Source: Flavobacterium flabelliforme (GTDB taxonomy: Bacteria; Bacteroidota; Bacteroidia; Flavobacteriales; Flavobacteriaceae). From it: a DNA stretch of 64,000 nucleotides. Below, piece by piece: positions 1 to 7,331 of this stretch (within the stretch, counting starts at the first letter, position 1; every line of letters begins with the position of its first letter). A program made the translations under genes and the position numbers. The notes beneath the pieces are model-generated. The model was not told the origin of the DNA. It was given only the letters and a program-made list of their open reading frames with translations, and made no database searches. The DNA lies in assembly GCF_017948675.1 (NCBI RefSeq), contig NZ_JAGFBU010000001.1, forward strand, positions 1-64,000, written 5' to 3'.

Positions 1-9
1 TTGCGGGTG

Positions 10-39
10 CAAAACTACAACGTTTATACCGTTATGCAA
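10..39 (-). promoter_or_regulatory. Bacteroidota-type promoter firing out of the left edge
   Basis: Read on the minus strand there is a -33 TTG (37-39), a 19-base spacer and TAGTTTTG (10-17), followed by GCACCCGCAA. This matches the Flavobacterium consensus TTG-N19-TAnnTTTG exactly. Transcription would run leftward, so the gene it serves lies outside the window. The match is direct; activity is inferred. Confidence 0.6.
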
Positions 40-150
40 GCTTTTTTAATCACTTTTTTTTAACTTTTTATTGCCGTTTTATTTAAAGAGCTGAAAATCT
101 GATTTTTGAATGTGATATTTTTTTTCTAAACAACTACTCCACTCTTCTAA

Positions 151-288
151 ATGCAATCTAAAAAAGGATTTTATCCTCTTTTATTGGCTTTGTATATACT
201 ATTTGCTCTTCTACCTTTGGCAATAATCCTCCTTAAAGCTACCTATTATATAAAGCGAAGTCATTTTAAACACTCCTATCTTCTTTAA
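151..288 (+). CDS. possible small single-span membrane peptide (45 aa)
   Basis: An ATG at 151 opens 45 codons ending in TAA at 286-288. The peptide starts MQSKKGFYPLLLALYILF and continues hydrophobic to about residue 30, with Lys near the N-terminus and a basic tail (KATYYIKRSHFKHSY). This is the profile of a one-pass membrane peptide. I do not recognise a family. It sits between the leftward promoter and the palindrome array with no clear promoter of its own. It may be a genuine small protein, a remnant of a longer gene, or chance in AT-rich DNA. Confidence 0.3.
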   Translation: MQSKKGFYPLLLALYILFALLPLAIILLKATYYIKRSHFKHSYLL

Positions 289-301
289 TTATTGCTATTC
301 T

Positions 302-375
302 TACCTTATATATAGGTACAACGATACTAGAATTTACATTAACACTGTTTTTTACACCTATATATAGGTAGGAGT
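302..375. repeat. direct repeat unit A with two ACCTATATATAGGT-type palindromes
   Basis: This is the first copy of a diverged direct repeat whose second copy is at 461-534, offset 159 bp. It carries TACCTTATATATAGGTA (302-318), then CGATACTA, an ATTTA stretch and a run of T, then the perfect 14-bp palindrome ACCTATATATAGGT (356-369). The palindromes sit near the ends of the unit. No coding capacity is seen. They could be sites for a dimeric DNA-binding protein or a remnant of a small mobile repeat. Confidence 0.6.
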
Positions 376-460
376 TTCTTATTTAGCCACAATCAAATGT
401 CAATATAATATCGCGTAATGCAATTCTCTTTGAAATCTAAAACCTCTTTACTATTGTTGT

Positions 461-534
461 TATCTTATAAATAGGTAACGCGATACTACCATTTATAAAA
501 CCGCTATTTTTTAAACCTATATATAAGTAGTTGT
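461..534. repeat. direct repeat unit B, diverged copy of unit A
   Basis: This copy keeps the order of unit A: TATCTTATAAATAGGTA (461-477, 15 of 17 positions as in unit A), CGATACTA, ATTTA, a T run, and ACCTATATATAAGT (515-528, one mismatch from the perfect palindrome). The shared order over about 75 bp makes a chance AT-rich match unlikely. Confidence 0.6.
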
Positions 535-544
535 TTTTTTTCTT

Positions 545-558
545 ACCTATATATAGGT
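545..558. repeat. fifth palindrome of the array
   Basis: A perfect ACCTATATATAGGT palindrome followed by GTAGGAATACTA, which echoes the CGATACTA next to the first palindrome of units A and B. It may be the start of a third, truncated unit. The remaining bases to 640 hold nothing I can assign. Confidence 0.5.
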
Positions 559-643
559 GTAGGAATACTATTGAACAGATTCTGTGGTCTAGAATAGTAA
601 ATTTGTTTATTAAGTCTAATCTCTTATAACAGCCTTAGAAAAA

Positions 644-735
644 CAAACCCGCGTTAGGGATGGCAGTGTAAAGCCCACAGTCAAGTGAAGTATAACGGAA
701 CTTGACGAGGACTTGAAGCGAATAGCCCGGCCCAT
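644..735 (+). ncRNA. structured repeat element, copy A of three (possible Flavo-1-like RNA)
   Basis: The 5' arm GATGGCAGTGTAAAGCC and 3' arm TTGAAGCGAATAGC match the arms of the elements at 46248-46327 and, inverted, 45286-45363. The middle differs and folds on its own (GTCAAGT pairing with ACTTGAC). The base of the stem pairs GGG (657-659) with CCC (725-727), where the other copies pair CCTG/CAGG or CCAG/CTGG, so the pairing is kept while the bases change. Such elements are scattered between genes in Flavobacterium. They resemble structured RNA motifs described from this class, such as Flavo-1, but I cannot confirm that identity. Confidence 0.55.
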
Positions 736-789
736 TCTAAAAAAGAGGCTATAACCGAACTCGGATATAGCCTCTTTTTTAGAATGGGA
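731..789 (+). terminator. very strong hairpin terminator after repeat element copy A
   Basis: A perfect 23-bp inverted repeat pairs 731-753 with 766-788. The loop can itself form a short CCG/CGG stem, and a run of six T lies inside the 3' arm. It begins inside the last bases of element A, as expected if the element ends a transcript. Confidence 0.75.
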
Positions 790-974
790 AACGCTATAAG
801 GAAATCAATAGAAACGAATGACTTTTGTAAACACTATTTGATAATTAAATTATATTAAAATAAAATATGCTTTATGCTTATATTTACACGTATACAATCA
901 AGCATTTAAATTTTATAGTTAAATAAATTTAAAATCCCATCTTAAAAAAACAACACTTTAATATGCAGTAAACA

Positions 975-2738
975 ATGAATACACTTATTAAAAATGGGCT
1001 TTTCTTTTCAGGTGATCTAAATGAAAAAGCGATACAGCAAGATATATTAATCGATTCTAATGGAAAAATAAAAAAAATTGGATCTAACTATTCAATTCCC
1101 GAATCAGATATAGAAATCATAGACGCTACCGGAAAATGGATAGTGCCTGGCTTTATTGATTCTCACACGCACTATGATGCCGAGGTTCTTGCATCACCTG
1201 GTCTTAAAGAATCCGCTAGACATGGAGTTACGTCCATAATATTGGGAAGTTGCTCTGTGTCGGCAGTATTTAATAACCCAGAGGATACAACCGATTCATT
1301 TGCAAGAGTAGAAGCAATTCCTAGAGATATTATGCTTCCATTACTACAGAAGGAAAAAAATTGGAATTCTCCAAAAGAATGGAAAGCATATATAAACAAA
1401 CTTCCCTTAGGAATAAATGTTGCTTCTTTTATTGGACATTCAGATATCCGAATGAAAGCTATGGGCATTAATCGTTCTTTGTCTGAAAAAGAATCAGCAA
1501 CAGAAGCGGAAAAGTTGGCAATGTTTAATATGTTAAATGATGCGCTTGATGAAGGATTTATAGGATTATCTACTATGGATAATCCTTGGGATAAAATGGA
1601 TGGTGATCGTTATTGGTCGCATAAAACTCCATCTTTTTACTCGTCTTGGAAAGAAAGAAAAAATTTAATTGATGTGCTTCGAAAACGAGATGCGATTCTT
1701 CAAGGTGCTCCCAACCTTGTAACAAGATATAATGCTCTTAATTATATGTTTGCTAGTAGTGGTGTTTTTAGAAAGCCATTAAAAACAACTATGATTGCTA
1801 TGATGGACTTAATTGGAGATCGTTATATATATCCAATAATTGCTTTAGCCTCTAGCGTTATAAATAAATTTGGGAATGCTAATTTTAGAATGCAATCGCC
1901 TCCCTGTCCTTTTACGGTGTATTACGATGGAGTAGATTCAGTTATGTTTGAAGAATTTCCAAGTGGAGAAGCTTTGAGACATCTTGCAAAAGAATTAGAC
2001 CAAAGAAATGAACTCATAAAAGATCAGCAGTACAGAGAACGATTTAAAAAAGAAATCAAGAAAAAATTTGCTCCAAAAGTTTGGCACAAAGATTTAAGTA
2101 AATCCATTATTATTGATTGTCCAGATACTAGTTTAATAGGTAAGAATTTCTACGACTTAGCAAAAGAGCGCAATAGCCACCCAATTGATGTTTTCTTAGA
2201 CACCATAATTCTTTATGATAAAAAAATACGTTGGACAACAACAATAGCAAATGATCGAAAAGAAAAATACAAAGATCTTTACAATTTCAAATACAATTTA
2301 ATTAGTTTTTCAGATGCTGGAGCTCATCTAAACAACATGGCTTTTTATAATTTCCCTTTAAAAATGATAAAAAATGTCCAAGAATCAATAGAAGCAGGTA
2401 GTCCGATAATGTCAATGGAAAAATGTATTTGGAGACTTACAAAGGAGCAAAGTGATTGGTTTAATTTAGATTGTGGTCATTTAGCCGAAGGAAAAACAGC
2501 AGATTTGGTACTATTAAATCCTGAGAATTTTAAAAACATAAATGAAAACGTTGAAATGGAATCTATAAAAGAATTTGGGAACTTTGATAGATTAGTAAAT
2601 AGAAACGATGGTGTTGTTACAAGAGTATTAGTTGGAGGAAAAACAATTTTTGAAAATGAAAAATTCACAGAAGATTACGGTAAATCAAAAAAATACGGAC
2701 GATTTTTGGCCAAAATTGACAAGGAAAAAAAACATTAA
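975..2738 (+). CDS. N-acyl-D-amino-acid deacylase-like amidohydrolase
   Basis: A 587-residue metal-dependent amidohydrolase of the D-aminoacylase / N-acyl-D-glutamate deacylase type, which would hydrolyse the acyl amide of N-acyl-D-amino acids. The family pattern is clear: the ATGKWIVPGFIDSHTHYDAE segment carries HxH at residues 64 and 66, a GSCS turn follows at 91-94, GHSDIR lies near 155, and SDAGAH (446-451) carries the late metal-site Asp. The C-terminal GHLAEGKTADLVLLNP block is the standard small beta-sandwich return of the family. It has no signal peptide, so it is probably cytoplasmic. It appears to be a single transcription unit; the next gene starts about 205 bp downstream. Substrate specificity cannot be read from sequence, and a D-hydantoinase-like role is possible. 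Confidence 0.8.
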   Translation: MNTLIKNGLFFSGDLNEKAIQQDILIDSNGKIKKIGSNYSIPESDIEIIDATGKWIVPGFIDSHTHYDAEVLASPGLKESARHGVTSIILGSCSVSAVFNNPEDTTDSFARVEAIPRDIMLPLLQKEKNWNSPKEWKAYINKLPLGINVASFIGHSDIRMKAMGINRSLSEKESATEAEKLAMFNMLNDALDEGFIGLSTMDNPWDKMDGDRYWSHKTPSFYSSWKERKNLIDVLRKRDAILQGAPNLVTRYNALNYMFASSGVFRKPLKTTMIAMMDLIGDRYIYPIIALASSVINKFGNANFRMQSPPCPFTVYYDGVDSVMFEEFPSGEALRHLAKELDQRNELIKDQQYRERFKKEIKKKFAPKVWHKDLSKSIIIDCPDTSLIGKNFYDLAKERNSHPIDVFLDTIILYDKKIRWTTTIANDRKEKYKDLYNFKYNLISFSDAGAHLNNMAFYNFPLKMIKNVQESIEAGSPIMSMEKCIWRLTKEQSDWFNLDCGHLAEGKTADLVLLNPENFKNINENVEMESIKEFGNFDRLVNRNDGVVTRVLVGGKTIFENEKFTEDYGKSKKYGRFLAKIDKEKKH

Positions 2739-2840
2739 TAATACTTTTTAAAAAACTAAGTATTAATTACATAGAATGTTAAACATATAAACAAGTATAT
2801 AATAATTGATGCTTAAAGACTATTTTTCTTACTTATTCAT

Positions 2841-2848
2841 TACTTTTG
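2841..2848 (+). promoter_or_regulatory. candidate -7 box for the thioesterase gene
   Basis: TACTTTTG fits TAnnTTTG and lies about 95 bases upstream of the ATG at 2944. No clear -33 TTG is seen at the usual spacing. Confidence 0.35.
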
Positions 2849-2943
2849 AATAAAAATGACTTTAAAAACCTTTAGTTAATCGTTATTAAATTTTGAGAAA
2901 TTGAAATTAATAATTGGCTTAATATTACTAATTAAAATATAAA

Positions 2944-3327
2944 ATGAATCTAGAAGAAAAAATAAAAAAAAGTGAAACAAGAATTTTTAAAGCTGTATTT
3001 CCTAACACAACCAATCACTATGATACTATGTTTGGAGGAACTGCAATGCTAATGATGGACGAAATAGCTTTTATAACTGCTACCCGATTTACACGTAAAG
3101 TTTGCGTAACAGTTTCTTCGGATAAAATAGATTTTAAAAAACCAATACCAGCTGGAACTATAATTGAACTGATTGGAAAAGTTTCTAAAATTGGAAATAC
3201 AAGTTTAGATGTAAACGTTGAAATATTTATAGAACAAATGTATTCTGACGTTCGCGAAAAAGCAATATCAGGAAATTTCACTTTTGTAGCACTTGATAAA
3301 GATAAAAAACCAACAAAAATCTTATAG
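2944..3327 (+). CDS. acyl-CoA thioesterase, hotdog fold (YciA/ACOT-like)
   Basis: A 127-residue single hotdog-domain protein that would hydrolyse acyl-CoA to free acid and CoA in the cytoplasm. The signature is at residues 24-40: NHYDTMFGG followed by the helix ending MMDE, where Asp39 is at the position of the catalytic acid in the YciA/ACOT family. The VSSDKIDFKKPIPAGTIIEL strand-turn-strand segment is also typical. It faces the nitronate monooxygenase-like gene across a shared bidirectional terminator. With an acyl-CoA ligase and beta-oxidation genes nearby it may help balance acyl-CoA pools, but that is inferred from position only. Confidence 0.85.
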   Translation: MNLEEKIKKSETRIFKAVFPNTTNHYDTMFGGTAMLMMDEIAFITATRFTRKVCVTVSSDKIDFKKPIPAGTIIELIGKVSKIGNTSLDVNVEIFIEQMYSDVREKAISGNFTFVALDKDKKPTKIL

Positions 3328-3387
3328 GTTGCTTATATTCAACCAGAATTCTTTTAGAAATTACTAATAAGTCTTGTTGACGATAAA

Positions 3388-3432
3388 AAAAGCCGATTGT
3401 TTACTTAATACAGTAAACAATCGGCTCTTTTT
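3388..3432. terminator. bidirectional terminator between thioesterase and NMO-like gene
   Basis: A perfect 15-bp stem pairs AGCCGATTGTTTACT (3391-3405) with 3412-3426, with A-rich and T-rich flanks on both sides. It can serve both convergent genes. Confidence 0.85.
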
Positions 3433-3476
3433 ATTATTAATTACATTGAATTAAAATAAAAGTCATTCGGCAAAAA

Positions 3477-4427
3477 TTATAAAGTAATTGTGTCTATTAT
3501 TTTTGCAACAGGTTGTATCGATTTCGTGTTTTCTATGGTTGGTCCAGCTACCCATACTGTTTTATAAGTAACTTCTGTAGCGGCTTTTGTGACTGCATTT
3601 GAACCCAATAAATACCTAATCATTTTTACCCATTTTTTTAGGGTCTTATTTTTACTTAAAGACTTTTCTAACCAAGATTGCTTTGTACCCACTTTTTGCA
3701 CATAAGGTGTGTTGATAACTGTACATGGTGTTCCCGAAATTTTTTCTGTCAGAACAATATCTTTCGCACCATAATCAACACAAGCTTGTTTGTATTCTTG
3801 CGAAACACTTGACTCAAATGAAGCAATAAAAGGACTACCAACAGATACTCCTACTGCTCCATAACCTAACATAGTATCTAAATCGGCTTTGGTACTAACA
3901 CCGCCAGCTGAAATAACAGGTAATGTAGTTTTCGAATCTAATTCTTTTATTAATTCTTCTGGTCCAAGATTACCTCTATGACCACCCGCTACATTATTTA
4001 CTGCGATTAATGCATCTGCACCCAAAGACTCTACTTTTTTAGCAAAAGCAAGATCTGTAACATCACAAAAAACTTTAATTCCAACTTTATGAGCCTCACG
4101 AATCGTTTCTTCTGGAGACCCAAGTGACGTAATTATAAAGTCCACTTTCTCTGTACACAAAACAGCTAATTGATCTTTATATTTAATATTTGATTTATTT
4201 ACAATTAAATTATATCCAAAACTCCCTCCCTGCACTTTTGCCGCCTTAAGTTCTAAAATTGATTCGCGCAGTTCCTCTAACGTTCTATAATTCAAGGCTG
4301 GAATACATCCCGCAACTCCCGAATTCATAGCTTCAATAACCATTTTAGTATTTGAAACGAGAAACATCGGAGCTATTATTAGTGGTTTATTAATATTTAA
4401 AAGTGCAGTTAAAGAGGGCTTAGTCAT
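3477..4427 (-). CDS. nitronate monooxygenase-like FMN protein
   Basis: A 316-residue TIM-barrel flavoprotein of the nitronate monooxygenase / 2-nitropropane dioxygenase family. Visible elements are an N-terminal PLIIAPMFLVSN strand, the AGGHRG motif at 147-152 carrying the conserved His of the family, SAGGV at 173-177, and the phosphate-binding GYGAVGVSVGSPF block near 188-200. Members oxidise propionate 3-nitronate or related nitronates, and some are enoyl reductases such as FabK, so the substrate is open. The upstream region carries two TATATTTG boxes and a 20-bp near-palindrome shared with the marR promoter at 6705-6724. This suggests repression by that MarR protein and a link to the adjacent fatty-acid genes. 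Confidence 0.8.
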   Translation of the reverse strand: MTKPSLTALLNINKPLIIAPMFLVSNTKMVIEAMNSGVAGCIPALNYRTLEELRESILELKAAKVQGGSFGYNLIVNKSNIKYKDQLAVLCTEKVDFIITSLGSPEETIREAHKVGIKVFCDVTDLAFAKKVESLGADALIAVNNVAGGHRGNLGPEELIKELDSKTTLPVISAGGVSTKADLDTMLGYGAVGVSVGSPFIASFESSVSQEYKQACVDYGAKDIVLTEKISGTPCTVINTPYVQKVGTKQSWLEKSLSKNKTLKKWVKMIRYLLGSNAVTKAATEVTYKTVWVAGPTIENTKSIQPVAKIIDTITL

Positions 4428-4447
4428 AATTATTTATATATTAAAAA

Positions 4448-4482
4448 CAAATATAACCAAATATACTATGCGTGCCTAGTAT
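4448..4482 (-). promoter_or_regulatory. NMO-like gene promoter with MarR-type operator
   Basis: On the minus strand the near-palindrome ATACTAGGCACGCATAGTAT (4482 to 4463) overlaps by three bases a TATATTTG box (4465-4458). A second TATATTTG box begins 10 bases downstream (4455-4448). The marR promoter repeats this design: 17 of 20 operator bases are identical, with the same three-base overlap and the same 10-base offset to a second box. The ATACTA/TAGTAT arms are perfect. A shared regulator is the simplest reading. Confidence 0.65.
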
Positions 4483-4807
4483 TTACAACTCAAAAAAATT
4501 GTGATAGCCAAAAGGACTTTATAAGATTTTTTTTAATTGAAATAAAGAATAGAATTAAAAGTAGGAAAATCAATATCTACCTTACTTATGCCCTAATTCA
4601 CTACTATTAATTGGTATTATGAGATAAGGTAATATGAAATATTAAACTTTAAAACAAACAATTAAGAATCAAAGTATTACACAAAAAGCAAATGAGATAT
4701 TGATATTCATCAAAAAAGCTGGTTTTTAATTTTTCTATTTTATTTTGAAAAAACAATCGTTATTCTTAAATTTTAATTAATTTGCATCAAAATTCAATCT
4801 TTTTATA
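4483..4807. other. AT-rich intergenic region before the acyl-CoA ligase
   Basis: About 325 bases without an open frame worth calling. There is no terminator-like hairpin and no copy of the MarR-type operator. An imperfect -7-like TTAATTTGC lies close upstream of the ligase ATG. I see nothing else. Confidence 0.5.
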
Positions 4808-6583
4808 ATGATTTCAGTAACCAGACTTTTTGATTTCCCGTATTATCAGCAAGAGAAATATTCTAATATTTCAGATGCTTTGGTAACTAAGCAAAACGGT
4901 ATTTGGGAGAAAACTTCTACCCAAGAATATATTGACAAAGCAAATAGTGTCTCTAGAGCTTTATTGCGCATGGGCATCAAAAAAGATGATAAAATAGCCA
5001 TCATTTCTACTAATAATAGAACTGAATGGCACATCATGGATATAGGTGTTTTGCAAACTGCTGCACAAACAGTTCCTATTTATCCAACTATTTCTGAAGA
5101 GGATTATGAATACATCTTAAATCATTCAGAAGCAATGTATTGTTTTGTTTCGGATGAAGAAGTACTCAGAAAAATAAATTTGATCCGAGACAAAGTTCCA
5201 CATTTAAAGGAAGTATATTCTTTCAACACTATCGAAGGATGTAAAAACTGGAAAGAATTATTAACTCTTGGAGAAGATCAAAGCAACCAAGCTGAAGTTG
5301 AAGAAAGAAAAAATAATGTAAGTCCAAATGACTTGGCCACTATTATTTACACTTCGGGAACAACTGGAAGACCAAAAGGTGTAATGCTTTCTCATGATAA
5401 TATTGTTTCAGATGTTCTGAACAGCGCCTCAAGAATACCATTTGAAGCTGGAAATAGTCGGGCTTTAAGTTTCCTTCCTATTTGTCATATTTTTGAAAGA
5501 ATGATTTTGTATTTATACCAATATTATGGCGTTTCAGTTTATTTTGGAGAAGCCATTGACAAAATAAGTGACAACCTTAAAGAGGTTAAGCCAAATGTAA
5601 TGACTGCCGTTCCTAGATTACTAGAAAAAGTATATGATAAAATATATGCAAAAGGAACTGAACTTACTGGTATAAAAAAGAGTTTATTCTTTTGGGCTAT
5701 CGATTTAGGATTGAGATACGAACCTTACGGAGCAAATGGTGCTTGGTATGAATTACAACTTAAAATTGCGCGAAAATTAATTTTCAGTAAATGGAAAGAC
5801 GGTTTAGGCGGAAACCTAGATTTAATGGTTTCTGGTAGTGCTGCACTGCAAACAAGACTTGCTCGTGTATTTGCTGCTGCTGAAATTCCAGTAATGGAAG
5901 GTTACGGCTTAACTGAAACTTCTCCTGTTATTTCTGTAAACGATTTAAGAAACAAAGGATTTAAAGTAGGAACTGTTGGTAAGGTAATCACCAATGTAGA
6001 AGTAAAAATTGCCGAAGACGGTGAGATACTTTGCAAAGGACCAAACGTAATGTTAGGGTACTATAAAGATGAAAAATTAACCAGCGAAGCAGTAATAGAT
6101 GGATATTTTCATACTGGTGATATTGGCGAAATTGACAAAGAAGGTTTTTTAAAAATTACGGATCGAAAAAAAGAAATGTTCAAGACCTCAGGCGGTAAAT
6201 ACATTGCGCCACAAATTATTGAAAACACAATGAAACAATCACGTTTTATTGATCAGATAATGGTTATTGGAGATGGACAAAAAATGCCAGCTGCATTTAT
6301 CCAACCTAGTTTTGATTTCGTAAAAGAATGGGCAAATATTCACAAACTGAATATCGGAAGTACTAATGAGGCTATTATTACTAATGAAAAAGTTATTAAA
6401 CGTATTCAAGAAGAAATCGATCTTTACAATGAAAAATTTGGTCATTGGGAACAAATAAAAAGATTTGAACTTACTCCTGAAATTTGGTCTATAGAAGGTG
6501 GAGAACTAACACCAACTTTAAAATTAAAGAGAAAAATTATAATGGATAAATACAAAGATTTATTCGATAAAATATATAGTTAA
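4808..6583 (+). CDS. long-chain acyl-CoA synthetase (AMP-forming ligase)
   Basis: A 591-residue ANL-superfamily enzyme that activates fatty acids to acyl-CoA with ATP, the first step of the beta-oxidation route encoded downstream. The AMP-binding P-loop motif YTSGTTGRPKGVMLSH is at 181-196, EGYGLTETSP lies near 364-373, and YFHTGDIGEID near 430, followed by the hinge and TDRKKEMFKTSGGKYIAP. The insert-rich layout and length fit the bacterial FadD15-like, long-chain group. No signal or membrane segment is present. A terminator follows at 6640-6669, separating it from marR. Chain-length preference is inferred from family resemblance. Confidence 0.88.
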   Translation: MISVTRLFDFPYYQQEKYSNISDALVTKQNGIWEKTSTQEYIDKANSVSRALLRMGIKKDDKIAIISTNNRTEWHIMDIGVLQTAAQTVPIYPTISEEDYEYILNHSEAMYCFVSDEEVLRKINLIRDKVPHLKEVYSFNTIEGCKNWKELLTLGEDQSNQAEVEERKNNVSPNDLATIIYTSGTTGRPKGVMLSHDNIVSDVLNSASRIPFEAGNSRALSFLPICHIFERMILYLYQYYGVSVYFGEAIDKISDNLKEVKPNVMTAVPRLLEKVYDKIYAKGTELTGIKKSLFFWAIDLGLRYEPYGANGAWYELQLKIARKLIFSKWKDGLGGNLDLMVSGSAALQTRLARVFAAAEIPVMEGYGLTETSPVISVNDLRNKGFKVGTVGKVITNVEVKIAEDGEILCKGPNVMLGYYKDEKLTSEAVIDGYFHTGDIGEIDKEGFLKITDRKKEMFKTSGGKYIAPQIIENTMKQSRFIDQIMVIGDGQKMPAAFIQPSFDFVKEWANIHKLNIGSTNEAIITNEKVIKRIQEEIDLYNEKFGHWEQIKRFELTPEIWSIEGGELTPTLKLKRKIIMDKYKDLFDKIYS

Positions 6584-6639
6584 TCAATTCTATTGCTTTT
6601 AATTAAACAAAAAACAACTAAACCACACTTTTTCAAGAC

Positions 6640-6669
6640 AAAACTCCTCTAATTTAGAGGAGTTTTTTT
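6640..6669 (+). terminator. terminator after acyl-CoA ligase
   Basis: ACTCCTCTAA and TTAGAGGAGT form a tight stem with a run of seven T, 57 bases after the ligase stop codon. Confidence 0.85.
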
Positions 6670-6704
6670 ATATTTAATAGTTTTTAACAAAAAAATAATT
6701 CAAT

Positions 6705-6739
6705 TTATTATGCACGCATAGTATTTTTGATTATATTTG
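6705..6739 (+). promoter_or_regulatory. marR promoter with overlapping autoregulatory operator
   Basis: TTATTATGCACGCATAGTAT (6705-6724) overlaps the -7 box TATTTTTG (6722-6729), and a second box TATATTTG follows at 6732-6739. The layout is the same as at 4448-4482. An operator over the -7 box would block RNA polymerase, so repression by MarR is the likely mode. The boxes lie across a TTG at 6727, which rules out that TTG as the translation start. Confidence 0.65.
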
Positions 6740-6759
6740 AAATCGGTATATATAAAAAT

Positions 6760-7233
6760 ATGAAAGACAAAACGATAGATTATATCCTACGTGCTACATG
6801 GCAGGCAGTTTCCAGAATGTATAATGAAGAAGCCTCTAAATACGGTGCTACTATGGCAACAGGATTTGCATTGCTAAGCATCGATAAAGATAAAGGAACT
6901 CCATCGACATCTTTAGGTCCTAAAATGGGGATGGAAGCCACAAGCTTGACTAGGACCTTAAAATCTATGGAGGAAAAAGGCTTAATTATTAGAAAAAAAA
7001 ATCCAGAAGATGGACGTGGCGTTTTAATCTACCTAACTGAATTTGGTAAAGAAAAAAGAGACTTATCAAAAAAAACTGTTCTAAAATTTAATGAAAGTGT
7101 CAAGCAAACTATTTCGGAAGAAAAGCTACAACACTTTATAGAAGTAGCAGAAAAAATAAATGAACTGATTCAAGATAAAAATATTTTTAATTATACTGAA
7201 AATCCTGAAAAAGAATCGACTAACATAAAATAA
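6760..7233 (+). CDS. MarR-family transcriptional regulator
   Basis: A 157-residue winged-helix regulator counted from the ATG at 6760. An in-frame TTG 33 bases earlier lies inside the promoter boxes, so I reject it. The helix-turn-helix covers roughly residues 45-75 (KMGMEATSLTRTLKSMEEKG), followed by the wing KNPEDGRGVLIYLTEFGKE with the conserved DGR. It precedes the fadN-type gene by about 100 bases and probably controls lipid-degradation genes. A matching operator sits at its own promoter and at the nitronate monooxygenase-like gene. The ligand is unknown; acyl-CoAs or phenolic-type molecules are common for the family. Confidence 0.85.
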   Translation: MKDKTIDYILRATWQAVSRMYNEEASKYGATMATGFALLSIDKDKGTPSTSLGPKMGMEATSLTRTLKSMEEKGLIIRKKNPEDGRGVLIYLTEFGKEKRDLSKKTVLKFNESVKQTISEEKLQHFIEVAEKINELIQDKNIFNYTENPEKESTNIK

Positions 7234-7264
7234 ATTAACCTAATAGTAAACTAAAAGACATAAA

Positions 7265-7291
7265 ATGATTTTGAAAATCATATTACGTTTG
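7265..7291 (+). promoter_or_regulatory. fadN promoter with a perfect 17-bp palindrome
   Basis: ATGATTTTGAAAATCAT (7265-7281) is a perfect inverted repeat about a central G. It ends two bases before a -7 box TACGTTTG (7284-7291), about 40 bases before the fadN ATG. It differs from the MarR-type operator, so a second regulator may act here. Function is inferred from placement. Confidence 0.5.
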
Positions 7292-7331
7292 TATTATTAG
7301 AAGGTGCCATAAAAACAACAAATATCAATAT

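Noticed and set aside
302..558. Possible CRISPR array
   Set aside because: The repeats are diverged, irregularly spaced and palindromic, with no uniform repeat-spacer pattern and no cas genes in the window.
1..974. tRNA or rRNA in the gene-poor left end
   Set aside because: No cloverleaf, CCA end or rRNA-like conserved block is visible. The only structured stretch is the repeat element at 644-735 and its terminator.
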